Assembly (NCBI GenBank): GCA_009701845.1
Contig: WLJI01000009.1
Span: 1 to 32,916 of the forward strand
DNA length: 32,916 nt
Source: Actinomycetota bacterium
Lineage (GTDB): Bacteria > Actinomycetota > Acidimicrobiia > Acidimicrobiales > Microtrichaceae
Direction of reading: 5' to 3'
Part shown: piece by piece, positions 16,545 to 24,299 of the stretch
Numbering within the stretch: position 1 is the first letter of the stretch
Layout of the letters: every line of letters begins with the position of its first letter
Translations under genes and position numbers: made by a program
Notes under the pieces: generated by a model
What the model saw: only the letters and a program-made list of their open reading frames with translations
Database searches by the model: none
What the model was told of the DNA's origin: nothing

Positions 16545-17153
16545 TCAGGGCCAGTGAACACCTGCCAGGTGAAGCAACCTGATGCTTGCTCGCAGGGGCA
16601 GACCGATCACCGTGGTGGGGTCGCCTTCGACTCGTTCCACGAGTGCAGCGCCCATTCCCTGCACCGCGTAGGAACCAGCCTTATCCATGGGTTCCAAAGT
16701 TGAGACATACCAGTCCAATTCGCTTGGGTCTGCAGCAATCATGGTTACCTGAGCGGTCTCAAGAGTCACATACTGAGTTCTCGGTGTCTGTTGTGCAGGG
16801 TGCTGAGGCGTGGGAGCAATGACTGCAACTGCAGTCATTACGCAATGTGTTCGTCCGGCTAACTCTTCCAACATCGCTTTGGCCTCGGTCTGATTCGCAG
16901 GCTTTCCGAATACCTTGTGGTTGAGCACCACAGCAGTGTCTGCTGCAAGGACTGCGGAATCCAAAAAGTTGGGTGCTACGCGTAGTGCCTTTTCCAGCGC
17001 TATCCGAGCAACATACTGTTCGGGCGGTTCGCCGTCGCGTTGGGATTCGTCAAGATCAGCTGCCGCCACGGTCGGAAGAATTCCAATTCTGTTTAGCAGC
17101 TCAAAGCGTCTCGGTGATGCCGAAGCAAGCACCACCGGTATCGACTCATCCAC
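16545..17153 (-). CDS. maf: Maf-family nucleoside triphosphate pyrophosphatase
   Basis: House-cleaning hydrolase that converts non-canonical or excess dTTP/UTP-type nucleotides to monophosphates. The family motifs are clear: VVLASASPRRFELLNRIG near the start, VLAADTAVVL (catalytic Asp), FGKPANQTEAKAMLEELAGRTHCVMTAVAV, and DKAGSYAVQGMGAALVERVEGDPTTVIGLPL. I place the start at GTG 17153, which overlaps the dus stop in GTGGATGA and leaves a normal N-terminus of 202 residues; the frame extends to 17207 but that part overlaps dus further. The insertion IAPTPQHPAQQTPRTQ between the strands is longer than usual. Coupled translation with dus is likely. Confidence 0.92.
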   Translation of the reverse strand: MDESIPVVLASASPRRFELLNRIGILPTVAAADLDESQRDGEPPEQYVARIALEKALRVAPNFLDSAVLAADTAVVLNHKVFGKPANQTEAKAMLEELAGRTHCVMTAVAVIAPTPQHPAQQTPRTQYVTLETAQVTMIAADPSELDWYVSTLEPMDKAGSYAVQGMGAALVERVEGDPTTVIGLPLRASIRLLHLAGVHWP

Positions 17154-18342
17154 CTGAGACCAACTCCTCTGCCCCGCGAGGCAGTTGTACGGAGGCATCG
17201 GGGTCATCTAGCCAACCCTCTGGCAGAGCAACTCGTTTGAGTGCATTCGAATGGCTCCGAACGATTCGCTCGGCGCCTTCGGGTGCTTCGAGGCTTGGGT
17301 CGAGCTGGTCGAGCAATGCGTGAATCTCTGAAGCAGTCCCAACCTGACCGGCGGCTGCGCGCACTGCACTTCCCACTGCATACCCTTTGAAATACCAAGC
17401 CAAGTGTTTACGGAAGTGCGCTAAGCGCTCCTCGCCGCCTTGCCAGTCAAGAATGAGGTCTAGGTGCAAGCGAATGACATCCGCAACCTCGCCCAACTTT
17501 GGGGCCTCAGGGATGGGCTCACCTGCGAATGCTGCAGCTAGTTCACGAAACAGCCAAGGTCGGCCCAAACAGCCGCGACCAATCACCACGCCATCGCAAC
17601 GAGTTCTTGTCATCATGTCCAGGGCATCCTGAGCAGAAAAAATATCTCCGTTGCCGAGCACGGGAATGCTCTGGGTGTGAGCCTTGAGTTCTGCAATGCG
17701 CTCCCAATGCGCAGGGGGTGCGTAATGCTGCAAGGCGGTTCGGGCATGCAAAGCAACAGCCGCCACTCCCTCTTCCTCTGCTATGCGGGCTGTCTCTAGG
17801 AAGGTCAGGTGATCATCATCGATGCCGAGTCGGAACTTGATTGTTACTGGCACGCTGCCATCTGACTCTGCTGCTGCGGCACTCACTGCGGCGCGAATCA
17901 CCTCTCGGAGCAGTTTGCGCTTATAGGGCAGCGCAGCACCACCACCGTTTCTTGTGACTTTGGCTGCAGGGCAGCCGAAGTTCATGTCAAGGTGGTCAAC
18001 TCTTCCTTCGCTCACCAGTCGGCGAACTGCCTCTCCTAGCGTGACGGGATCCGTGCCGTATAACTGCAGCGAGCGGAGTTTCTCTGAAGGGTGAAATCTG
18101 GTGAGTTCCCAAGAGCTTGCGTGGCCCTCGAGGAGAGCGCGAGCAGTCACCATCTGATTCACAAACATCGCGCCTCCAAACGAGGCGCACAAAACACGAA
18201 ACGGCGCGTCAGTCACTCCAGCCATTGGTGCAAGTACTACGGGAAGCTCAAGCGCGATTGGGCCAATCTGCAGCCCCGGTGGTTTGGGAGTCGAGATTGA
18301 ATCGGTTTTTCTTTCTGCAGCCTCGGAGGTATCCACTGCCAT
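17146..18342 (-). CDS. dus: tRNA-dihydrouridine synthase (DusB-like)
   Basis: FMN-dependent enzyme reducing specific uridines in tRNA; 398 residues. The TIM barrel begins with LELPVVLAPMAGVTDAPFRVLC and contains catalytic Cys124 in DMNFGCPAAKVTRNGGGAAL, the FMN-binding VTIKFRLG, LHARTALQHY, PVLGNGDIF and VVIGRGCLGRPWLF, followed by a helical tRNA-binding C-terminal domain (about 290-370). Most DusB proteins are near 330-350 residues; the surplus is a loose N-terminus of about 25 residues and a C-terminal tail of about 30. The start ATG is 18342-18340 and diverges from the aminotransferase gene. The subfamily assignment (DusB rather than another Dus) is by overall pattern only. Confidence 0.93.
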   Translation of the reverse strand: MAVDTSEAAERKTDSISTPKPPGLQIGPIALELPVVLAPMAGVTDAPFRVLCASFGGAMFVNQMVTARALLEGHASSWELTRFHPSEKLRSLQLYGTDPVTLGEAVRRLVSEGRVDHLDMNFGCPAAKVTRNGGGAALPYKRKLLREVIRAAVSAAAAESDGSVPVTIKFRLGIDDDHLTFLETARIAEEEGVAAVALHARTALQHYAPPAHWERIAELKAHTQSIPVLGNGDIFSAQDALDMMTRTRCDGVVIGRGCLGRPWLFRELAAAFAGEPIPEAPKLGEVADVIRLHLDLILDWQGGEERLAHFRKHLAWYFKGYAVGSAVRAAAGQVGTASEIHALLDQLDPSLEAPEGAERIVRSHSNALKRVALPEGWLDDPDASVQLPRGAEELVSGG

Positions 18343-18411
18343 CTAGCATGACTCGTTCACGCGCTGTGATGACAACCGAGGCGCACAAGGCCAAGTTCTC
18401 AAGGAGATGTG

Positions 18412-19767
18412 ATGCAGATGCTGAAGAGAGATCACCTTGCGGGCCTCCTTGATCAAGAGTCAGCGCTCTTTGTAGAACGTCACCCCACATCGATTCAGTT
18501 ACACGAGCGTGCGGTAGGGCCGCTGATTGCCGGAGTGCCCATGAACTGGATGACTCGTTGGCCTGGCAAGGTGCCCATCTTTGCCGACTCTGCCGTGGGG
18601 GCGCATCTACAAGATGTAGATGGCAACTCCTATGTTGACTTCTGCCTTGGGGATACGGGCGCAATGACGGGTCATTCGCCCCCGGCCACTGTTGCTGCAG
18701 TCGCTGAGCAGGCGGCACGAGGGATCACAACCATGTTGCCGACAGAGGATTCCATCTGGGCTGCCGAAGAACTCGTACGAAGATTTGGTTTGCCTCACTG
18801 GCAGATCACGATGACGGCTACGGATGCGAACCGATTTGTGATTCGCATGGCCCGTCACCTCACCGGCCGTCAACGAATTCTTGTCATGAACTGGTGCTAT
18901 CACGGAACCGTTGATGAGGCGCTGTGGGTCCTTGACGAGCAGGGCCAGGTAGTTCCTCGACCGGGAAACGTTGGCCCGCTTCATGCCACTCGCGATGCCG
19001 TAGCAGTTGTCGAGTTTAACGATCTGGAAGCCCTCGAAGCTCAGTTGGCACTGGGGGATGTGGCCATGGTGCTTGCAGAGCCAGCACTCACGAACATTGG
19101 CATTGTGCTGCCCGATGAGGGCTATCACGCCGAATTGCGCAGGCTGACTAAACAGTACGGAACTTTGCTGTGCATTGACGAGACACACACCATCTGTGTT
19201 GGCCCAGGTGGTGCCACTGCGGCATGGGGCCTTGAGCCAGACCTGTTCACCATTGGAAAGCCTCTAGCGGGTGGGGTGCCGGTCGGTGCGTTCGGCATGT
19301 CAACCGCGCTTGCCGAACGCCTTGCGGATCCAGTGTTCGGCGAACTTTCTGATGTGTCTGGAATCGGCGGCACCTTGTCTGGGAATGCGCTTGCAGTCGC
19401 AGCGCTTCGAGCCACCCTAGAAACGCAGTTGCTCCCCGAGGACTTTGATCGCATGATTCCACTTGCTGCGCGGTGGACCGAGGGCGCTGCTCAGGCAATT
19501 GCAGAGGCAGGGCTGGATTGGCATGTGCAGCAACTGGGCTGCAGGGCCGAGTACTGGTTCTGTCCACCACCACGCAACGGTGGCCAAGCCGCTGCAGCAC
19601 TAGATGGAGACCTAGAGGCGTACCTGCATCTGTATGCCCTGAATCGTGGTGTGTTGCTGACCCCGTTCCACAACATGGCGCTGATGTCTCCAGCGACTAC
19701 TGAAGCCGATGTTGATGCCCACACCAAAGTATTTTCTGAAGCCGTCGCTCAGCTCGTTCAACTGTGA
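18412..19767 (+). CDS. Class III aminotransferase, glutamate-1-semialdehyde aminomutase-like
   Basis: PLP-dependent fold-type I enzyme, 451 residues. ATG 18412 follows AAGGAG with five bases of spacing; GTG 18409 and ATG 18418 are alternatives. The Schiff-base Lys283 is in TIGKPLAGGVPVGAFG, and the cofactor Asp is in LCIDETHTICVGPGG. The N-terminal region VDGNSYVDFCLGDTGAMTGHSPPATVAA is like glutamate-1-semialdehyde aminomutase. In the phosphate-binding loop the usual NSGTEA is replaced by TATDANRFVIRMAR, so this is a distinct subgroup and should not be named HemL. The substrate is unknown. It is coupled to the MaoC-like gene through a 17-bp duplication containing stop/start overlaps. Confidence 0.88.
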   Translation: MQMLKRDHLAGLLDQESALFVERHPTSIQLHERAVGPLIAGVPMNWMTRWPGKVPIFADSAVGAHLQDVDGNSYVDFCLGDTGAMTGHSPPATVAAVAEQAARGITTMLPTEDSIWAAEELVRRFGLPHWQITMTATDANRFVIRMARHLTGRQRILVMNWCYHGTVDEALWVLDEQGQVVPRPGNVGPLHATRDAVAVVEFNDLEALEAQLALGDVAMVLAEPALTNIGIVLPDEGYHAELRRLTKQYGTLLCIDETHTICVGPGGATAAWGLEPDLFTIGKPLAGGVPVGAFGMSTALAERLADPVFGELSDVSGIGGTLSGNALAVAALRATLETQLLPEDFDRMIPLAARWTEGAAQAIAEAGLDWHVQQLGCRAEYWFCPPPRNGGQAAAALDGDLEAYLHLYALNRGVLLTPFHNMALMSPATTEADVDAHTKVFSEAVAQLVQL

Positions 19768-19784
19768 CAGCAGCCCAACCATGA
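19764..19784 (+). CDS. Mini-ORF 1 in stop/start relay (hypothetical)
   Basis: GTG 19764-19766 overlaps the aminotransferase stop TGA 19765-19767 as GTGA, and encodes VTAAQP followed by TGA at 19782-19784. It exists only because of the tandem duplication. I list it as a possible reinitiation stepping stone; translation is not demonstrated. Confidence 0.3.
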   Translation: MTAAQP

Positions 19785-19803
19785 CAGCAGCCCAACTATG
19801 ACA
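19765..19803. repeat. 17-bp tandem duplication joining aminotransferase and MaoC-like genes
   Basis: TGACAGCAGCCCAACCA (19765-19781) is repeated at 19782-19798 with one change (C to T at 19797), followed by a partial third copy TGACA (19799-19803). The repeat contains the aminotransferase stop codon and the start of the next gene. Each junction reads xTGA, so a stop overlaps a start three times at 17-base intervals. Confidence 0.93.
19781..19801 (+). CDS. Mini-ORF 2 in stop/start relay (hypothetical)
   Basis: ATG 19781-19783 overlaps the stop of mini-ORF 1 (ATGA), and encodes MTAAQL with TGA at 19799-19801, which itself overlaps the ATG of the MaoC-like gene at 19798. No Shine-Dalgarno site precedes that gene, which makes coupled reinitiation an attractive way to start it. 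Translation is not demonstrated. Confidence 0.3.
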   Translation: MTAAQL

Positions 19804-20259
19804 CTCGATGAACTCGCCGCAGCCTGCCCCTTCGATTTGGGGACGTCAGAGCCATTGCTGATTACCCAAGAGATGGTCGATGCCCATGCTGCAACCACCG
19901 GTGATGCGCAATGGATTCATAATGACCCCGAACGGGCTCTACGAGAGTCACCGTTCGGTGCCCCGATTGTTCAGGGGTTTTTGTTGTTGGCCGTGTTGAC
20001 GCAGTTGTCCTCGGAGTTGAAGTTTCCGCCGTTTGGGCCGGTGTCAATGTTGGTGAACTATGGGTTTGACCGCGTGCGCTTCTTGCAAGCAGTGCCCGTT
20101 GGCAGTTCAGTCACCTTGAGCGGCAGTTTGGTAAACGTGCGTGAACGTACAGACTCATCTGCAGTGATCTCGATTGATGTGGAGCTCCACTGTGAGCAGC
20201 CGCAGCTAGTTGGGCCTGCAATGGCGGCGAACTGGCTGTTTCTGGCACTGCGGACCTAG
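19798..20259 (+). CDS. MaoC-like (R)-specific enoyl hydratase / dehydratase family protein
   Basis: Hot-dog fold protein of 153 residues. The hydratase motif is clear: ITQEMVDAHAATTGDAQWIHNDPERA, with catalytic Asp and His (Asp in TGDAQ, His in WIHNDP), then SPFGAPIVQGFLLLAVLTQL. The later strands YGFDRVRFLQAVPVGSSVTLSG and LVNVRERTDSSAVISIDVEL complete a single-domain MaoC/NodN-type protein. It probably hydrates or dehydrates a CoA- or ACP-bound acyl group. ATG 19798 has no Shine-Dalgarno site and lies inside a 17-bp duplication; translation probably depends on ribosomes finishing the upstream aminotransferase gene. It is followed by the leucine-attenuator promoter. Confidence 0.9.
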   Translation: MTLDELAAACPFDLGTSEPLLITQEMVDAHAATTGDAQWIHNDPERALRESPFGAPIVQGFLLLAVLTQLSSELKFPPFGPVSMLVNYGFDRVRFLQAVPVGSSVTLSGSLVNVRERTDSSAVISIDVELHCEQPQLVGPAMAANWLFLALRT

Positions 20260-20263
20260 TGCA

Positions 20264-20292
20264 TTGCCCGGTCCTCATCTGAGCAGTACAAT
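20264..20292 (+). promoter_or_regulatory. Promoter of leuA leader transcript
   Basis: TTGCCC (20264-20269) and TACAAT (20287-20292) are separated by exactly 17 bases. The -10 box ends six bases before the leader ATG at 20299, so the predicted transcription start coincides with the start codon and the leader peptide would be translated from a leaderless message, which is common in actinobacteria. Confidence 0.75.
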
Positions 20293-20298
20293 AAGAGA

Positions 20299-20349
20299 AT
20301 GTTGATTCGCACCACAGTGGTTTCCTCAACACTCCTTCTCCTCACCTAG
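20299..20349 (+). CDS. leuA leader peptide (leucine attenuator)
   Basis: A 16-residue peptide, MLIRTTVVSSTLLLLT, ending at TAG 20347-20349. Four consecutive Leu codons (CTC CTT CTC CTC at 20332-20343), together with Val-Val, Ile and another Leu, make it a sensor of charged branched-chain tRNAs, chiefly leucyl-tRNA. It lies 160 bases before leuA and directly before two hairpins, the arrangement of ribosome-mediated attenuation. There is no Shine-Dalgarno site; the ATG is at the predicted transcript 5' end. Leucine leader peptides ahead of leuA are known in actinobacteria and enterobacteria, so the function is well founded even though this example is identified by eye. Confidence 0.85.
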   Translation: MLIRTTVVSSTLLLLT

Positions 20350-20374
20350 GCGAGCCCGATTCTTCTGGCTCGCC
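20349..20374 (+). promoter_or_regulatory. Attenuator hairpin 1 of leuA leader
   Basis: GGCGAGCC (20349-20356) pairs perfectly with GGCTCGCC (20367-20374), an 8-bp stem with a 10-base loop. It begins at the last base of the leader stop codon, so a ribosome terminating there would cover its 5' arm. A competing pairing, TAGGCG (20347-20352) with CGCCTA (20385-20390), would intrude on the tip of the next hairpin and might be part of the antiterminator; this is not established. Confidence 0.65.
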
Positions 20375-20411
20375 GAACCTCCTGCGCCTACGCAGGAGGT
20401 TCTTCGGTTTT
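20375..20411 (+). terminator. Attenuator terminator of leuA leader
   Basis: GAACCTCCTGCG (20375-20386) pairs with CGCAGGAGGTTC (20391-20402) in a perfect 12-bp stem closed by a four-base loop, CCTA. It is followed by the moderately T-rich TTCGGTTTT. It is the strongest hairpin I noticed in the window and sits 107 bases before the leuA ATG, as expected for an attenuator terminator. Confidence 0.85.
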
Positions 20412-20500
20412 CAGGAGAGACATTCCGAACATCTAGCAGCAGATACGCAGTAGCCAAGTTCTCAGCAGTAAGTACAAAGTCGAAAACACAGACTGAATAG

Positions 20501-22279
<1,779 letters not shown>

Positions 22280-22289
22280 ATGCGTGCGC

Positions 22290-22310
22290 CTCTGTGGGCG
22301 AGTGACAGAG
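22290..22310. terminator. Weak hairpin between convergent leuA and CBS gene
   Basis: CTCTGT (22290-22295) and ACAGAG (22305-22310) form a 6-bp stem with a nine-base loop in the 38-base convergent spacer, followed by TCGATTT on the plus strand. It may terminate transcription weakly in one or both directions. Confidence 0.4.
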
Positions 22311-22317
22311 CCTCGAT

Positions 22318-22752
22318 TTACCTGCCGGTAGAGATGTAGGAGTGCATCTGACTTGCCTCATCTTCAAGTTGTGAGAGTCGCCATTTCACAACATCTCCGA
22401 TGCTCACAATTCCCGACAATCGTCCGTTCACTGTGACCGGCAAGTGTCGGATGCGGCTTGAGGTCATCGTCCGCATGATCTCTTCGAGGGAATCTTCTGG
22501 AGCGCAGGTCACAACATCTGAGGTCATCAACTCGGTCACGCTCTCGTGCAGGATATGACCACCGCGTTCGGCGAGTGCCCTGACAAGGTCCCGTTCTGAG
22601 ATCACACCGAGGATCGCCGAGCCGTCAGGCGAGACCACAAGCGCCCCGACCCCATGCAAGCGCAGAGTGTCTGCGGCCTCGGCCGCTGTGGCTAGCGGCG
22701 AGATGGTTGCAACCGTTGCGCCCTTAGCTGCAAGGACTCCGGAAACTCTCAT
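22318..22752 (-). CDS. CBS-domain pair protein
   Basis: A stand-alone Bateman module of 144 residues. CBS 1 spans about 5-65 (ATISPLATAAEAADTLRLHGVGALVVSPDGSA..., ending ISERDLVRAL) and CBS 2 about 72-132 (LMTSDVVTCAPEDSLEEIMR..., RIRHLPVTVNGRLSGIVSIGDVVKW). The ISERDLVRAL and SIGDVVKW segments have the Ser/Thr-x-x-Asp pattern that binds the ribose of adenine nucleotides. Such proteins usually sense AMP, ATP, NAD or S-adenosylmethionine and regulate a partner; no partner is identifiable here. ATG 22752-22750 has GGAGG at good spacing. The gene diverges from the membrane protein gene at 22840 and converges with leuA. Confidence 0.92.
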   Translation of the reverse strand: MRVSGVLAAKGATVATISPLATAAEAADTLRLHGVGALVVSPDGSAILGVISERDLVRALAERGGHILHESVTELMTSDVVTCAPEDSLEEIMRTMTSSRIRHLPVTVNGRLSGIVSIGDVVKWRLSQLEDEASQMHSYISTGR

Positions 22753-22839
22753 GAGGGACCTCCTGTGGTTGAGGAGAACTTTTACGTCTCTTCAGTCTCG
22801 CGCGTTGCATCGGCTTGAGGTAGGGAAAAATAATTTCTG

Positions 22840-23466
22840 GTGAATGTTTGCCCTTTTTGCTCGAAGTGGCATGGAAATCCGCTCCAAAACAGCGAGACTA
22901 CAAAAGTGGAAACTGCACTTGACTCGCCCGTAGTTGCAAACGCAAAAGTTTCGCCCCCGAGTTCGGTTTCTGACCGAATTGTTGGCCACATCGACCGTCA
23001 TCATCCGCGGCTTGGCTCGTTTTTGCTCAAGCTGCGTTGGGGCGGGGTTCGCACCTTTGAACCCACTCCGGTGCTCGGTGCCGCTGTTCTAGGGGCCGGC
23101 ACCAGCGCTGGCCTCGGCCTGAGTTGCGCACTAGGCAGGTGGCAAAATGGCCGGTTTCGAGTTCCGCTTGCGCTCGCTGCTCCCGGCGGAACAGTGGCTC
23201 TGTGGATTGCCGTCTGGCGCTGGGATGCTGCCCGATGGCGGCGGCGTCATATCTCTATGGTGCTTGATCTGACGCCGGAGAGACTTTCGGACCTAGTTGA
23301 GAAACTTCGCAACCAAGGGCTCTCGGTTGAGCGATGGGTAGGCGAGCGTTCGGCTGGCGGTTCCAAGTTCGGGATCTCTTGTCGGGCTAGAGATCTTCGC
23401 AAAGTGAACGCCGCAATCGGCCAGATCTATACGGAATCCTTTGTCAGGCCACCGCGCCCCGCATAG
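22840..23466 (+). CDS. Membrane-associated protein of unknown function
   Basis: Not recognised. The longest frame (208 residues) begins at GTG 22840; GTG 22903 is an alternative that removes a Cys-containing N-terminus (VCPFCSKW) which may not be translated. From residue about 75 there are two hydrophobic segments, VLGAAVLGAGTSAGLGLSCAL and LALAAPGGTVALWIAVW, forming a likely membrane hairpin, followed by basic WRRRH and a cytoplasmic domain of about 75 residues (VLDLTPERLSDLVEKLRNQGLSVERW...) that resembles a small alpha-beta fold. It lies between the CBS protein and the F420-type oxidoreductase, with no sign that it belongs to either. The start is uncertain; the reading frame itself looks genuine. 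Confidence 0.65.
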   Translation: MNVCPFCSKWHGNPLQNSETTKVETALDSPVVANAKVSPPSSVSDRIVGHIDRHHPRLGSFLLKLRWGGVRTFEPTPVLGAAVLGAGTSAGLGLSCALGRWQNGRFRVPLALAAPGGTVALWIAVWRWDAARWRRRHISMVLDLTPERLSDLVEKLRNQGLSVERWVGERSAGGSKFGISCRARDLRKVNAAIGQIYTESFVRPPRPA

Positions 23467-23489
23467 AGCGGCAGTGTGAAAGTCTAACT

Positions 23490-23507
23490 GGGCGTAAAGA
23501 GGCGCCC
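23490..23507 (+). other. Short hairpin before the F420-type oxidoreductase gene
   Basis: GGGCG (23490-23494) pairs with CGCCC (23503-23507) across an eight-base loop, 20 bases before the ATG at 23528. It could influence ribosome access or terminate upstream transcripts, but it is short. Confidence 0.3.
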
Positions 23508-23527
23508 GAACTGACTGGTGAGACAAA

Positions 23528-24289
23528 ATGGCAATTTTCAAAGTTGGAATTCAGCTTCAGCCCCAGGCAACCACCATGAGTTCCCTGCTCAGCACGGCTC
23601 GTGCAGTAGAGGACCTCGGAGTTGATTCTGTGTGGACGTGGGATCATTTCTACCCGCTGTACGGCGACCCGGATGCGGCGCACTTCGAGGGCTACTCGGT
23701 GCTTGCCGCCATGGCTGCTCAAACCTCTCGAGTGCAACTCGGGGCCTTGGTGAGTTGCAACTCCTATCGAAACCCCAACCTGCATGCAGACATTGCCCGG
23801 ACGATCGATCACATCTCTGAGGGGCGTTTTGTACTCGGAATTGGGTCTGGGTGGTTCGAGCGTGACTACGAAGAATTCGGCTTTGAGTTCGGCACCGCCG
23901 GATCGCGACTTGCCAACCTAGGGCGCGACTTACCAATCATCGTCGACCGCATTGGGCGCCTGACCCCGCCACCAATTGGCTCGCTGCCAATCATGATCGG
24001 TGGGAGTGGGCGCAAGGTCACATTGCGTCTTGTTGCTCAGTACGCAGACATGTGGAATACGTTTGGCCCACCAGAGAATTTTGCCGAACTCAACGGAGTG
24101 CTCAATGCCTGGTGCGACAAAGTTGAGCGAGCCCCAGAAAGCATTGAGCGAACGGTCTGCATCAATGGCGCAGAAGTAGACAACTGGGAGGCCTACGTCG
24201 AGGCGGGTGCGCAGCACCTGATCCTGATGAGCTCTGACCCGTTTGATGTTGACGGGGCCGCCAAGTTGCTCGAGTACGCACAGGGGTAG
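23528..24289 (+). CDS. LLM-class F420-dependent oxidoreductase
   Basis: Luciferase-like monooxygenase fold enzyme of 253 residues, a little short for the family. The signatures are VGIQLQPQATTMSSLLSTARAVEDLGVDSVWTWDHF at the N-terminus, VQLGALVSCNSYRNPNLHADIARTIDHISEGRFVLGIGSGWFERDYEEFGF in the centre, and LPIMIGGSGRKVTLRLVAQYADMWN. The SEGRFVLGIGSGW block and the missing insertion favour F420H2 over FMNH2 as cofactor, as in most actinobacterial members. The substrate is unknown. A GGTGAG about eight bases before ATG 23528 supports the start. It converges with the GH3 lipoprotein gene, whose stop is ten bases away. Confidence 0.92.
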   Translation: MAIFKVGIQLQPQATTMSSLLSTARAVEDLGVDSVWTWDHFYPLYGDPDAAHFEGYSVLAAMAAQTSRVQLGALVSCNSYRNPNLHADIARTIDHISEGRFVLGIGSGWFERDYEEFGFEFGTAGSRLANLGRDLPIIVDRIGRLTPPPIGSLPIMIGGSGRKVTLRLVAQYADMWNTFGPPENFAELNGVLNAWCDKVERAPESIERTVCINGAEVDNWEAYVEAGAQHLILMSSDPFDVDGAAKLLEYAQG

Positions 24290-24299
24290 CTGATCAGGC

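Noticed and set aside
18412-19767. HemL (glutamate-1-semialdehyde aminomutase)
   Set aside because: Overall similarity is clear, but the phosphate-binding loop is different and there is no heme-synthesis neighbour, so only a family-level name is justified.
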